Assembly (NCBI RefSeq): GCF_000739995.1 | Contig: NZ_BBJX01000002.1 | Coordinates: 1 to 64,000, forward strand | From: Comamonas granuli NBRC 101663 | GTDB lineage: Bacteria; Pseudomonadota; Gammaproteobacteria; Burkholderiales; Burkholderiaceae_C | DNA: 64,000 bases | Direction of reading: 5' to 3' | Shown: positions 52,682 through 62,391 of the stretch, in pieces | Numbering within the stretch: position 1 is the stretch's first letter | How the letters are laid out: each line of letters starts with the position of its first letter | Program-made: the position numbers and the translations under genes | The notes under the pieces: generated by a model | The model's database searches: none | The model's input: the letters and a program-made list of their open reading frames with translations, nothing else | Told to the model about the DNA's origin: nothing

Positions 52682-53443
52682 TCAGGCGGCGTGGCGCTGG
52701 CGCGCGCGCTGCAGGCTGCGCTCGGCCACGCGCGGGTCCATGCCGTACATGCCGGCAAAGGCCTCCACGCTCTGGCCGCTGGCCTCGAAGGCGCGCAGCA
52801 GCGCCTCCTCGCGCGCATGCAGGGCGCTGAGCTCGGCCAGGGCCTCGTCGAGCAGGGCCTGGGCCGCGGCGTCGCGGATGTGCACGCGCGCGCAGTAGTC
52901 CTCGCGCGCCAGGCCGCTGGCCTCGATGGCGCGCGCCATGCGCGTGCGGATCTTGCTGCGCCACTCCTCGCCGCCGCGCTCCTGGCGGCGGCGGTACAGC
53001 TCCCACAGCGCGTGGTGCACATGCTCGGGCGCCATGGGCTCGACGCTCTGGCCCTGCAGGTCGTGCCGCGGCTGGCCTGCGGCCACGGCCTGCAGGTAGC
53101 GCGTGGAGCGCGTGTGCACGCCCAGCGCCTGCTTGAGCGCCTCGCGCTCGAACTGCTCCGGGTGGGCGGCGAGCAGGTCGTCGAAGATGCCGCGCTTGAG
53201 CGGCAGCGGCGCCTCGCCGAACAGGCGCGGGTACAGGCCGGCGAGGGCCTGCAGCGCGGGCGGCACGGGGCGGGCGGCGGCGCGCGCAGGCGCGGCCGCG
53301 GCAGGCGCGCCGGGGGCGCGGCGGCGCGCACGCGCCGGGCGCGGTGCGCTGTGGGCCCCCGCGGGCTGGGGAGCACGGGTGTCGGCGGGCGGCACGGTAT
53401 CGGTCATGGCAGGTTCGGACTGGGGCAACAAACCCTCCATCAT
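52682..53443 (-). CDS. ProQ/FinO family RNA-binding protein
   Basis: A 253-residue protein with a ProQ/FinO RNA-chaperone domain at about residues 60-175 (PLPLKRGIFDDLLAAHPEQF and LGVHTRSTRYLQAVAAGQPR, then DLQGQSVEPMAPEHVHHALW). It is flanked by a Pro/Ala/Arg-rich N-terminal tail and an Ala/Arg C-terminal extension. ProQ proteins bind structured small RNAs and mRNA 3' ends. The start may be 53443 or an internal ATG at 53407 (MTDTVPPAD); neither has a clear ribosome site. It converges with the diguanylate cyclase. Confidence 0.88.
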   Translation of the reverse strand: MMEGLLPQSEPAMTDTVPPADTRAPQPAGAHSAPRPARARRRAPGAPAAAAPARAAARPVPPALQALAGLYPRLFGEAPLPLKRGIFDDLLAAHPEQFEREALKQALGVHTRSTRYLQAVAAGQPRHDLQGQSVEPMAPEHVHHALWELYRRRQERGGEEWRSKIRTRMARAIEASGLAREDYCARVHIRDAAAQALLDEALAELSALHAREEALLRAFEASGQSVEAFAGMYGMDPRVAERSLQRARQRHAA

Positions 53444-53465
53444 GCCAGCCCCGCGCCCACCGCTC

Positions 53466-53626
53466 AGAAGGTGTGAATGAATCCGGCGTGCCCGAGCAGG
53501 CCGTCACAACGCGGCCGATCAAGGCGCAAAGCGCAGCCATAGCCCGTGCTATGGCGAGCATTTGCAACGCCGAGCGGGTGTGTTGTGGCGGGATGAGCGG
53601 GCATGGTGGGTTCGTTCACACCTTCT
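53466..53626. mobile_element. 161-bp palindromic MITE-like repeat
   Basis: The two ends are inverted repeats: AGAAGGTGTGAATGAATCC on the left, and its inverse GGGTTCGTTCACACCTTCT on the right. The arms remain recognisably complementary for most of their length, meeting in the stem CCATAGC/GCTATGG at the centre. The whole element can fold as one long hairpin. It fills the gap between glcF and the ProQ gene, and its right end overlaps the first base of the glcF stop codon. It encodes nothing and has no clear target duplication. Confidence 0.8.
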
Positions 53627-54849
53627 CAGCACAGGGCCTCGTCCAGCACCTGCACCCAGTGGCGCACGGGCGTGTCGGTGCCGGCCTGCAGGTGCGTGAT
53701 GCAGCCGATGTTGGCCGAGACGATGACCGCGGGCGCAAGCGCCCCCAGGTGGCCGAGCTTGCGCGTGCGCAGTTGCTCCGACAGCGCTGCCTGCAGCACC
53801 GAATAGGTGCCCGCGGAGCCGCAGCACAGGTGCGACTCGGCCGGCAGGCGCAGGTCGAAGCCCAGCGCGCGCAGGTGCTGCTCCACGCCGCCGCGCAGCT
53901 TCTGGCCGTGCTGCAGCGTGCAGGGCGGATGGAACGCCACCACGCCCTGGGGAATGTTGCGCAGCCGGCCTTGCAGGGCCGGGGCGATGTCGGGCAGCAG
54001 CTCGGAGAGGTCGCGCGTGAGCTGGCTCACGCGCGCCGCCTTCTCGGCGTACTGCGGGTCGTGGCGCAGCAGGTGGCCGTATTCCTTGACGGTGACGCCG
54101 CAGCCCGAGGCGTTCATGACGATGGCCTCGACGGCGCCGCGCTCCACAAAGGGCCACCATGCGTCGATGTTGGCGCGCATCTGCGCCAGGCCGCCGGCCT
54201 GGTCGTTGAGGTGGAACTTGACCGCGCCGCAGCAGCCGGCCTCGCGCGCCACGAGGGCCTGGATGCCCGCCGCGTCGAGCACGCGCACGGTGGCGCCGTG
54301 GATGCCCGGCATCATGGCGGGCTGCACGCAGCCCTCCAGCAGCAGCACCTTGCGCGCGTGCTCGCGCGTGGGCAGGGCGCCGGGCGCCTCGGGTGCGGGC
54401 ACCTTGGCGCGCAGGCCCGCGGGCAGCAGGCCGCGCACGGCCTGGCCCATCTTCATGGCCGGGCCGAACAGGGGCGAGGGCAACCCCTCCTTGAGCGCCC
54501 AGCGCAGCGCGCGCTCGCCCGCCGGGCGCGGCACTTTTTCGTCCACGATCCTGCGGCCGATGTCCACCAGGTGGCCGTACTCCACGCCGCTGGGGCAGGT
54601 GCTCTCGCAGTTGCGGCAGGTCAGGCACCGGTCCAGGTGCAACTGCGTGCTGCGCGTGGGCGCGGCGCCTTCGAGCACCTGCTTGATGAGGTAGATGCGC
54701 CCGCGCGGGCCGTCGAGCTCGTCGCCGAGGAGCTGGTAGGTGGGACAGGTGGCGGTGCAGAAGCCGCAGTGCACGCATTTGCGCAGGATGGCTTCGGCCT
54801 CGCTGCCTTCGGGCGTGCCTTGGAATTCGGGGGCCAGTTGGGTTTGCAT
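53626..54849 (-). CDS. glcF: Glycolate oxidase iron-sulphur subunit
   Basis: A 407-residue subunit that carries electrons from glycolate oxidation to the respiratory chain. Two 4Fe-4S ferredoxin motifs lie at the N-terminus (KCVHCGFCTATCPTY and RCLTCRNCESTCPSG). The C-terminal half has the two CCG-domain clusters (EAGCCGAVKFHLND and SHLCCGSAGTYSVL) and FHPPCTLQHGQKL. Length is normal. The partner glcE is nearby but separated by a DUF1275 gene, and glcD is not next to it. Confidence 0.94.
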   Translation of the reverse strand: MQTQLAPEFQGTPEGSEAEAILRKCVHCGFCTATCPTYQLLGDELDGPRGRIYLIKQVLEGAAPTRSTQLHLDRCLTCRNCESTCPSGVEYGHLVDIGRRIVDEKVPRPAGERALRWALKEGLPSPLFGPAMKMGQAVRGLLPAGLRAKVPAPEAPGALPTREHARKVLLLEGCVQPAMMPGIHGATVRVLDAAGIQALVAREAGCCGAVKFHLNDQAGGLAQMRANIDAWWPFVERGAVEAIVMNASGCGVTVKEYGHLLRHDPQYAEKAARVSQLTRDLSELLPDIAPALQGRLRNIPQGVVAFHPPCTLQHGQKLRGGVEQHLRALGFDLRLPAESHLCCGSAGTYSVLQAALSEQLRTRKLGHLGALAPAVIVSANIGCITHLQAGTDTPVRHWVQVLDEALC

Positions 54850-54870
54850 GGGGCGTCCGGGAGCGGAAGG

Positions 54871-55677
54871 TCAGGGTGCCGGCGGCGCGTGCCGGGAGGG
54901 GTGGGCCGGCGCGCCCTGCGCCGCGCGGCGGCCCGGCGCGCGCAGGCGGGCCCGGTCGATCCACAGCGGGGGCAGCGCCAGCGCGCACAGGATCAGCGCC
55001 AGCGGCACCACGAAGACGAAGCCCACGTGCTTGAACCCGGCCGCGCCGGCGATGCCGCCGACCAGGAACATGCCCAGCAGCCCGGCGAACAGGCCCACGC
55101 GCTGGCGGTTGGCGCGCACCTGCTGCTCGGGCGGGCTGCCGCTGCGGTTCCAGTACAGCATCTTGCCCAGCTCGATGCCCAGGTCGGTGACCACGCCGGT
55201 CATGTGCGTGGTGCGGATCTGCGACGAGGACATCTTGGTCACCGTGGCGTTCTGCAAGCCCATGATGAAGGACAGCAGCAGCACGGTGACCGGCACGGCA
55301 AACGGCGTGCGCCAGTTGAGCGTGACCGCGCCGACCAGGCCGAACACCAGCATGAGCAGCGCCACCAGCAGCAGCGGCAGCGCATAGCTGCTGTGCAGGT
55401 GGCGCTGACGCGCCCAGTTGACCAGGATGGCGGTGAGCGCGGCGCCGCTGGTGAAGGCCAGCAAGGCGCCCACGGCGCCGAGCACCAGCACCATGTTGCC
55501 CAGCACCAGGTTGTCGGCCAGCATGGAGATGAAGCCCGTCATGTGCGAGGTGTAGAGCTTGACCACGAGGAAGCCGCCGGCGTTGACCGCACCCGCGTTG
55601 AAGGCCAGCAGCAGGCCCAGGCGCCGGTTGCTGGCCACCGTGCGGTGCTGGCCGGTGAGATGGCGGAAACGGCGCAT
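54871..55677 (-). CDS. DUF1275 (YoaK-like) membrane protein
   Basis: A 268-residue inner-membrane protein with six predicted helices. LAFNAGAVNAGGFLVVKLYT and SHMTGFISMLADNLVLGNMV are DUF1275 hallmarks, and SFIMGLQNATVTKMSSSQIR is the central signature. It fits exactly between glcE and glcF, 1 bp after the former and 21 bp before the latter, so it is co-transcribed with both. Its role is unknown; the setting suggests glycolate uptake or support, but that is only inference. Confidence 0.9.
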   Translation of the reverse strand: MRRFRHLTGQHRTVASNRRLGLLLAFNAGAVNAGGFLVVKLYTSHMTGFISMLADNLVLGNMVLVLGAVGALLAFTSGAALTAILVNWARQRHLHSSYALPLLLVALLMLVFGLVGAVTLNWRTPFAVPVTVLLLSFIMGLQNATVTKMSSSQIRTTHMTGVVTDLGIELGKMLYWNRSGSPPEQQVRANRQRVGLFAGLLGMFLVGGIAGAAGFKHVGFVFVVPLALILCALALPPLWIDRARLRAPGRRAAQGAPAHPSRHAPPAP

Positions 55678-55678
55678 G

Positions 55679-56779
55679 TCAGACGGTCATGCGGCCGGGG
55701 TTGAAGATGCCGGCGGGGTCGAAACTCTGGCGCAGCCGCGCATGGAGGGCGCGCAGCGCCGGGGAGAGGGCCTCGGCGTCCGCCGCAGCCCCGGCCGGCG
55801 GGCCGTCGGCCGCTCTGAACAGCGCAGCACTGCCGCCCGCCTGGCGGGCGGCCGCGCGCAGTGCGCCGCCCTGCCCGGGTGCGGCCAGCACCCAGCGCAG
55901 TGCACCGTGCCACTCGATGAGCGGCGGCGCCACGCCGCCCGGCAGCGCCAGCACGGGTGCGGTGGCCGGCAGCGACAGGCGCCACAGGTCCAGCCCGGCC
56001 TGCACCCCGGCGGTGAACCAGGGAAGGGTCTGGTCGCGGCAGGCATCCCAGTCGGCCGCGGCGCCGGGCTGGCGCTCGCCGCCCATGCTGCGGCATGCCG
56101 CCTCGACGGCCGCCGCGGCGCCGCGCAGGCGCACATACAGGGTGTCCACACCGGCATCGCGTACCCAGCAGCTCGCGTTGAGCGGCAGCGGCTGGCCGCC
56201 CCAGGCGTGCAGGCGGCGCAGCGCCTCGGCCTGATCGCATTCGAAGCGCAGCGTGGCCTCGGCCGGCGCCACGGGCAGCACCTTGAGGCTCACTTCGGTG
56301 ATCACCCCCAAGGTGCCCCAGGCGCCCGCCATGAGGCGCGAGACGTCATAGCCCGCGACGTTCTTCATGACCTGGCCGCCGAAGGCCAGGTGCTCGGCGC
56401 GCCCGTTGATGAGCTTGAGGCCCAGCACATAGTCGCGCACGGCCCCCACGCTGGCGCGCGCCGGGCCCGACAGCCCGGCCGCCACCATGCCGCCCACCGT
56501 GCCGCCCGGGCCGAGCCGCGGGGGCTCGAAGGGCAGGCACTGGCGCTGCGCGGCCAGCGCGGCCTCCAGCGCGGCCAGCGGCGTGCCGGCGCGCACGGTG
56601 ACCACCAGCTCGCTGGGCTCGTAGGCGACGATGCCGGCGCAGGCACGGGTGTCGAGCAGCTCGCCCTGCACGGCCGCGCCGTGAAAATCCTTGCTGCCGC
56701 CGCCCCGGATGCGCAGCGGCGCCGGGCGCGCCGCGGCGGCGCGCACCTGTTCGATCAGGGTGTGAAGGGCACTGTCCAT
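55679..56779 (-). CDS. glcE: Glycolate oxidase FAD-binding subunit
   Basis: A 366-residue subunit with a PCMH-type FAD-binding domain near the N-terminus (LRIRGGGSKDFHGAAVQGE, then GTVGGMVAAGLSGPARASVG). The C-terminal FAD-linked oxidase part includes AGAWGTLGVITEVSLKVLP and ends LRQSFDPAGIFNPGRM. It acts with GlcD and GlcF in oxidising glycolate to glyoxylate. It starts at ATG 56779. Upstream are a repeat copy and the terminator of amtB, rather than glcD. Confidence 0.93.
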   Translation of the reverse strand: MDSALHTLIEQVRAAAARPAPLRIRGGGSKDFHGAAVQGELLDTRACAGIVAYEPSELVVTVRAGTPLAALEAALAAQRQCLPFEPPRLGPGGTVGGMVAAGLSGPARASVGAVRDYVLGLKLINGRAEHLAFGGQVMKNVAGYDVSRLMAGAWGTLGVITEVSLKVLPVAPAEATLRFECDQAEALRRLHAWGGQPLPLNASCWVRDAGVDTLYVRLRGAAAAVEAACRSMGGERQPGAAADWDACRDQTLPWFTAGVQAGLDLWRLSLPATAPVLALPGGVAPPLIEWHGALRWVLAAPGQGGALRAAARQAGGSAALFRAADGPPAGAAADAEALSPALRALHARLRQSFDPAGIFNPGRMTV

Positions 56780-56910
56780 AGCCTTGCATGGTAAGCCGTG
56801 GTGGCCGGCGATGCACCGCGGCCGCAGGCTCGCACGGCATGAATTTCCTGCAAGGCGGCCGTGAGTTTTCCGGCGGGGCCACGCAGCACAGGCCCGCCAG
56901 GCCGCGAAAT

Positions 56911-56966
56911 GCTATTGATTGAATAGCTGCTGGCGCTTGATATACAAGCCCTGCGTGCCATTTTTG
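56911..56966 (-). repeat. Dispersed ~55-bp repeat, copy upstream of glcE
   Basis: The copy in the inverse direction runs GCTATTGATTGAATAGCTGC, TGGCGCTTGATATACAAGCC and GCCATTTTTG. It lies between the amtB terminator and glcE, in a 286-bp gap. The remainder of the gap shows no further feature. Confidence 0.7.
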
Positions 56967-56969
56967 CCC

Positions 56970-56995
56970 AAAAAAAGACCCGCCGGGGGCGGGCC
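56970..56995 (-). terminator. Intrinsic terminator after amtB
   Basis: On the minus strand GGCCCGCC pairs with GGCGGGTC (one G-U type mismatch), followed by seven T. It lies 70 bp after the amtB stop and ends the porin-glnK-amtB transcript. Confidence 0.8.
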
Positions 56996-57065
56996 AAGCG
57001 CCCCAGGAGTCGCAGGGCATGGCACCCGGCCCTGGCGCCACCAGTCGCCCGGGCCGGTGCACGGG

Positions 57066-58490
57066 TCAGCGGGTGTAGGCCGCCTCGCCGTGGGAGGAGA
57101 TGTCCAGGCCCTGCCGCTCGGCCTCCTCGCTCACGCGCAGGCCCACCAGCGCATCGGCAATCTTGTAGGCGACGAAGGCCACCCCACTGGACCAGACCAC
57201 GGTGATGAGCACGCTCTTGGTCTGGATCCAGACCTGGGCGCCCACGGAGAAGGTATCGGGCGTCAGGCCGCCGGTGCCGCCCAGGTTTTGCGAGGCGAAC
57301 ACGCCGGTCAGGATGGCGCCGACGATGCCGCCCACGCCATGCACGCCGAAGACGTCGAACGCATCGTCGGCGCCGAGCATGCGCTTGAGGCCGCTGACGC
57401 CCCAGAGGCAGACCACGCCGGCGATCAGGCCCAGCACGATGGAGCCCATGGGGCCCACGAAGCCGGCGGCCGGCGTGACCGCCACCAGGCCCGCCACGGC
57501 GCCCGAGGCCGCGCCCAGCATGGAGGCCTTGCCCTTGTGCAGCGCCTCGCCGCCGATCCAGGACAGCGTGGCCGCCGCCGTGGCCAGCACGGTGTTGATG
57601 AAGGCCAGGCCGGCCACGCCGTTGGCGGCGCCGGCCGAACCGGCGTTGAAGCCAAACCAGCCCACCCACAGCAGCGAGGCGCCCACCATGGTCAGCGTCA
57701 GGCTGTGGGGCGTGAGCGCCTCCCTGCCGTAGCCGATGCGCTTGCCCACCATGTAGGCGCCCACCAGCGCGGCCATGCCGGCGTTGATGTGCACCACGGT
57801 GCCGCCCGCGAAGTCGAGCGCGCCATCCTTGGCCAGCAGGCCGCCACCCCAGACCATGTGCGCCATGGGGATGTAGCTGAAGCTGAACCACAGCACGGAG
57901 AAGATCAGCACGGCGGAGAAGCGGATGCGCTCGGCGAACGCGCCCACGATCAGCGCCACGGTGATGGCGGCGAAGGTGGACTGGAAGGCCACGAACACGT
58001 ATTCCGGGATCGTGGGCAGCAGGCCCGAGAGGGTGTCGGGGGCGATGCCCTTGAGGAACATCTTGTCCAGCCCACCGAAGAACCGGCCTTCACCGCCGAA
58101 GGTGAGGCTGTAGCCATAGAGGGCCCAGAGCACGCTGATGAGGGCGAAGATCACGAACACCTGCACGAGCACGGACAGCATGTTCTTGGCGCGCGCCAGG
58201 CCGCCGTAGAACAGGGCCAGGCCGGGAATGGTCATGAGGATGACCAGCAGCGTGGAGGTGAGCATCCAGGCGGTATCGCCCGTGTCGAGCTTGGGCGCGG
58301 GCGCCGCGGCCTCGGCAGGGGCGGCGGTTTCGGCGGGTGCCGGGGCCGGCGCGGCAGCCGGGGCCGCAGGGGGCTCGGCCGCCGCGCTGGCGGCCACGGG
58401 TTCGGACGCGGCCGGCGCCTGGGCCAGGGACCACGACCCCGCGCCCAGCAGGCTCAGCCCCAGGAGGAAGGAAGCCAGGAGTTTTTTCAT
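57066..58490 (-). CDS. amtB: Ammonium transporter
   Basis: A 474-residue ammonium channel. A cleavable signal peptide (KLLASFLLGLSLLGAGSWSLA) and an Ala/Pro-rich stretch precede the eleven-helix core, which begins DTGDTAWMLTSTLLVILM. The pore region includes FAGGTVVHINAGMAALVGAY with the first pore histidine, and VFGVHGVGGIVGAILTGVF with the second. It should be closed by the uridylylation-sensitive GlnK made from the gene 35 bp upstream. Confidence 0.96.
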   Translation of the reverse strand: MKKLLASFLLGLSLLGAGSWSLAQAPAASEPVAASAAAEPPAAPAAAPAPAPAETAAPAEAAAPAPKLDTGDTAWMLTSTLLVILMTIPGLALFYGGLARAKNMLSVLVQVFVIFALISVLWALYGYSLTFGGEGRFFGGLDKMFLKGIAPDTLSGLLPTIPEYVFVAFQSTFAAITVALIVGAFAERIRFSAVLIFSVLWFSFSYIPMAHMVWGGGLLAKDGALDFAGGTVVHINAGMAALVGAYMVGKRIGYGREALTPHSLTLTMVGASLLWVGWFGFNAGSAGAANGVAGLAFINTVLATAAATLSWIGGEALHKGKASMLGAASGAVAGLVAVTPAAGFVGPMGSIVLGLIAGVVCLWGVSGLKRMLGADDAFDVFGVHGVGGIVGAILTGVFASQNLGGTGGLTPDTFSVGAQVWIQTKSVLITVVWSSGVAFVAYKIADALVGLRVSEEAERQGLDISSHGEAAYTR

Positions 58491-58525
58491 GGCGGTTCTC
58501 GCTTTCGGTGGAGGAGGGGTGGGGC

Positions 58526-59609
<1,084 letters not shown>

Positions 59610-59646
59610 GCTCACTCCTTTGAAGTTCTGTTGCGGTAAGCCCTCA

Positions 59647-59663
59647 CAGCACAGACCATGCCA
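59647..59663 (-). promoter_or_regulatory. Sigma-54 promoter of porin-glnK-amtB
   Basis: On the minus strand TGGCATGGTCTGTGCTG has the GG and GC pairs exactly 10 bp apart (GG at 59661-59662, GC at 59649-59650), as in the -24/-12 promoters used by RpoN. The predicted start is near 59638, about 28 bp before the porin ATG. Confidence 0.75.
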
Positions 59664-59737
59664 GGCCTGCGCAGGGGCCCGGCGCACTGCGCCAGCCCCG
59701 CAGCGGCTACAGTGCGCAAGGGCCGCGGCGTTTGCAA

Positions 59738-59754
59738 TGCACCATGCTGGTGCA
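59738..59754. promoter_or_regulatory. NtrC binding site
   Basis: TGCACCATGCTGGTGCA is a perfect match to the TGCACCA-N3-TGGTGCA consensus of NtrC. Its centre is about 108 bp upstream of the predicted sigma-54 start, the distance of the classic glnA enhancer. A weaker, half-matching site (TGCACTCGATTGGGGAG, 59774-59790) lies 36 bp further upstream. Confidence 0.85.
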
Positions 59755-59800
59755 TGCGCCGCGGGCTGGACCGTGCACTCGATTGGGGAGAACGCCACCG

Positions 59801-61339
59801 ATGAGCCTCGCTTTGGTGCAAAGCCGCGCCCTGCTGGGGTTGGCGGCGCCGCCGGTCACCGTCGAGGTGCACCTGGCCAATGGCCTGCCGAGCTTCACCC
59901 TGGTCGGCCTGGCCGACGTGGAGGTGAAGGAGGCACGCGAGCGCGTGCGCTCGGCCTTGCAGAACGCCGGGCTGGAGTTTCCGCACAACAAGCGCATCAC
60001 CGTCAATCTGGCGCCGGCCGACCTGCCCAAGGACTCGGGGCGCTTTGACCTGCCGATCGCCCTGGGCATTCTGGCGGCCAGCGGCCAGATCGACGCCGCG
60101 CGCCTGGCGGGCTGGGAGTTTGCGGGCGAGCTCTCGCTCTCGGGCGAACTGCGCCCCGTGCGCGGCGCGCTGGCCACCAGCCTGGCCCTGCAGACGCAGC
60201 AGGAACAGGCGCGCCTGGTGCTGCCCCCGGACAGCGCCGAAGAGGCCGCGCTGGTGCCCGCAGCGGCGGTCTGGCGCGCGCGCCACCTGCTCGATGTGGT
60301 GCGCCAGTTCGCCCCCGCCGATCCGGCGGCCTCCCCCGGCGCCGAACCCGACGGTGCCGGCGGCTGGTCCCGCCTGGCGCCCCAGGCCCCGCACCGCGCC
60401 GGCAGCTACCCCGACCTGGCCGACGTGAAAGGCCAGGCCGCCGCCAAGCGCGCGCTGGAGATCGCCGCCGCTGGCGGGCACAGCCTGCTCATGGCCGGGC
60501 CGCCGGGCGCGGGCAAGTCCATGCTGGCGCAGCGCTTTGCCGGACTGCTGCCGGACATGGAGGTACAGGAGGCGCTGGAGAGCGCCGCCGTGGCCAGCCT
60601 GGCCGGGCGCTTTGCCCTGGACGGCTGGGGCCGCAGGCCCACCTGCCAGCCGCACCACACGGCCAGTGCCGTGGCCCTGGTGGGCGGGGGCTCGCCGCCG
60701 CGGCCTGGCGAGATCTCGCTCGCGCACCATGGCGTGCTGTTCCTTGATGAGCTGCCCGAGTTTGCGCGCGCTGCGCTGGAGGCCCTGCGCGAGCCGCTGG
60801 AGACGGGGCGCATCGCCATCGCCCGGGCGGCCCAGCGTGCGGAGTTCCCGGCGCGCTTCCAGCTCATCGCCGCCATGAACCCCTGCCCCTGCGGCTTTGC
60901 CGGTGCGCGCGAGCGTGCCTGCCGCTGCACACCCGAACAGATCGCGCGCTACCAGGGCAAGCTCAGCGGCCCCCTGCTCGACCGCATCGACCTGCACGTG
61001 GAAGTGCCCGCGCTGGCGCCGCAGGACCTGCTGGGCGCACCACCGGGTGAGGCGAGCGCCGCCGTGCGCGCGCGCGTGGCCCAGGCCCGCGCACGGGCGC
61101 TCGCGCGCCAGGGCCGCACCAACCAGGCCCTGCAGGGGCAGGAGATCGACGCCCATGCCCAGCTCGAACCGGCAGCCGCGCAATTCCTGCAGACCGCTGC
61201 CGCGCGCCTGGCCTGGTCGGCGCGCGCCACGCACCGTGCCTTGAAGGTCGCGCGCACCATTGCCGACCTGGCGGGCACCCGCACCACCCAGGTGGCGCAC
61301 GTGGCCGAGGCCATGCAATACCGCCGCCTGCTGCAGTGA
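59801..61339 (+). CDS. comM: ComM/YifB family Mg chelatase-like AAA+ ATPase
   Basis: A 512-residue protein of the YifB/ComM family, a hexameric helicase-like ATPase that extends branch migration in natural transformation. It starts MSLALVQSRALLGLAAPPV, followed by PSFTLVGLADVEVKEARERV. The Walker A motif GPPGAGKS is at residues 233-240, and Walker B is GVLFLDELPEFAR. AAMNPCPCGF and ARYQGKLSGPLLDRIDLHVE are conserved. Start 59801 is chosen over an in-frame ATG at 59732, which lies in the NtrC region. It is divergent from the porin operon. Confidence 0.94.
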   Translation: MSLALVQSRALLGLAAPPVTVEVHLANGLPSFTLVGLADVEVKEARERVRSALQNAGLEFPHNKRITVNLAPADLPKDSGRFDLPIALGILAASGQIDAARLAGWEFAGELSLSGELRPVRGALATSLALQTQQEQARLVLPPDSAEEAALVPAAAVWRARHLLDVVRQFAPADPAASPGAEPDGAGGWSRLAPQAPHRAGSYPDLADVKGQAAAKRALEIAAAGGHSLLMAGPPGAGKSMLAQRFAGLLPDMEVQEALESAAVASLAGRFALDGWGRRPTCQPHHTASAVALVGGGSPPRPGEISLAHHGVLFLDELPEFARAALEALREPLETGRIAIARAAQRAEFPARFQLIAAMNPCPCGFAGARERACRCTPEQIARYQGKLSGPLLDRIDLHVEVPALAPQDLLGAPPGEASAAVRARVAQARARALARQGRTNQALQGQEIDAHAQLEPAAAQFLQTAAARLAWSARATHRALKVARTIADLAGTRTTQVAHVAEAMQYRRLLQ

Positions 61340-61526
61340 CCGCCCCCCGGTAGGGCGCCGCCGCGGCGGGCGCGCGGCGCTCTGGATCACGGTCATTGCA
61401 CGGTTTGTTGGCGCAGATCAGACGCCCGGCCGCAATTCCCGCCGGCCCCGCGCGCCAGGCGCCGGCAAATCCCCGACAATTAGGGGAAAACCCGCGTTGC
61501 AATGCGCCCTGGCGAGGAATTTTGTT

Positions 61527-61545
61527 TTATTCCTTGCCGGAATAA
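61527..61545. promoter_or_regulatory. Inverted repeat upstream of fpr
   Basis: TTATTCC-TTGCC-GGAATAA (7-bp arms, 5-bp spacer) lies 73 bp before the fpr start, with flanking similarity extending the arms (TTTGTT/AACAAA). It has the T-N11-A shape bound by LysR-type regulators. The remaining 278-bp gap shows no other element. Confidence 0.45.
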
Positions 61546-61617
61546 CAAATCGAAGAAACTAGCGCTATTGCCATTATTGGCTTTCGATTTTTCCTGCATC
61601 CAACCTCCGTCCATCCC

Positions 61618-62391
61618 ATGAGCGCATTCCACGAAGAGCGTGTCCTTTCCGTGCACCACTGGACCGACCGCCTGTTCTCCTTCACCACCACGCGCGATCC
61701 GGCCCTGCGCTTTTCCAACGGGCACTTCACCATGATCGGCCTGAAGGTGAACGACAAGCCGCTGCTGCGCGCCTACAGCATCGTGAGCGCCAACTACGAG
61801 GAACACCTGGAATTCCTGTCGATCAAGGTGCCCGACGGCCCGTTGACCTCGCGCCTGCAGCACATCCAGGTGGGCGACTCCATCATCGTGGGCAAGAAGC
61901 CCACGGGTACGCTGCTCATCGACTACCTGCTGCCTGCCAAGCGCCTGTACCTCATGTCCACGGGCACGGGCCTGGCACCGTTCATGAGCGTGATCCGCGA
62001 CCCCGACACCTACGAGAAGTTCGAGGAAGTGATCCTGATCCACGGCGTGCGCCAGGTGGCCGAGCTGGCCTACCACGACTACCTCACCCAGGAGCTGCCG
62101 CAGCACGAGTTCCTGGGCGAGCTGGTGCAAAAGCAGCTCAAGTACTACCCCACGGTCACGCGCGAGCCCTTCCGCCACCAGGGCCGCATCCCCGCCCTGA
62201 TCGAGAGCGGCAAGCTGGCCGCCGACCTGGGCGTGCCCGCGCTCAACCCGCTGGAGGACCGCGTGATGCTGTGCGGCAGCCCGGAGATGCTGGCCTCGCT
62301 CAAGACGCTGCTGGAAAAGCGCGACTTCGAGGAAGGCAATACCACGCGCCCCGGCGACTTCGTGATCGAGCGCGCCTTCGTCGAGAAATGA
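61618..62391 (+). CDS. fpr: Ferredoxin-NADP reductase
   Basis: A 257-residue flavoprotein of the bacterial (subclass I) ferredoxin/flavodoxin-NADP reductase type. The FAD motif is RAYSIVSANYEEHLEF and the NADP motif STGTGLAPFMSVIRDPDTYE, followed by VMLCGSPEMLASLKTLL. The C-terminus ends DFVIERAFVEK, the usual ending. It supplies reducing power to Fe-S assembly, biotin or methionine synthesis and oxidative-stress responses. Its stop overlaps the next start (ATGA). Confidence 0.95.
   Translation: MSAFHEERVLSVHHWTDRLFSFTTTRDPALRFSNGHFTMIGLKVNDKPLLRAYSIVSANYEEHLEFLSIKVPDGPLTSRLQHIQVGDSIIVGKKPTGTLLIDYLLPAKRLYLMSTGTGLAPFMSVIRDPDTYEKFEEVILIHGVRQVAELAYHDYLTQELPQHEFLGELVQKQLKYYPTVTREPFRHQGRIPALIESGKLAADLGVPALNPLEDRVMLCGSPEMLASLKTLLEKRDFEEGNTTRPGDFVIERAFVEK

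Noticed and set aside
53466-53626. The palindromic repeat as an intrinsic terminator for glcF
   Set aside because: There is no T-run after the hairpin, and the structure is far longer than a terminator; a mobile repeat fits better.
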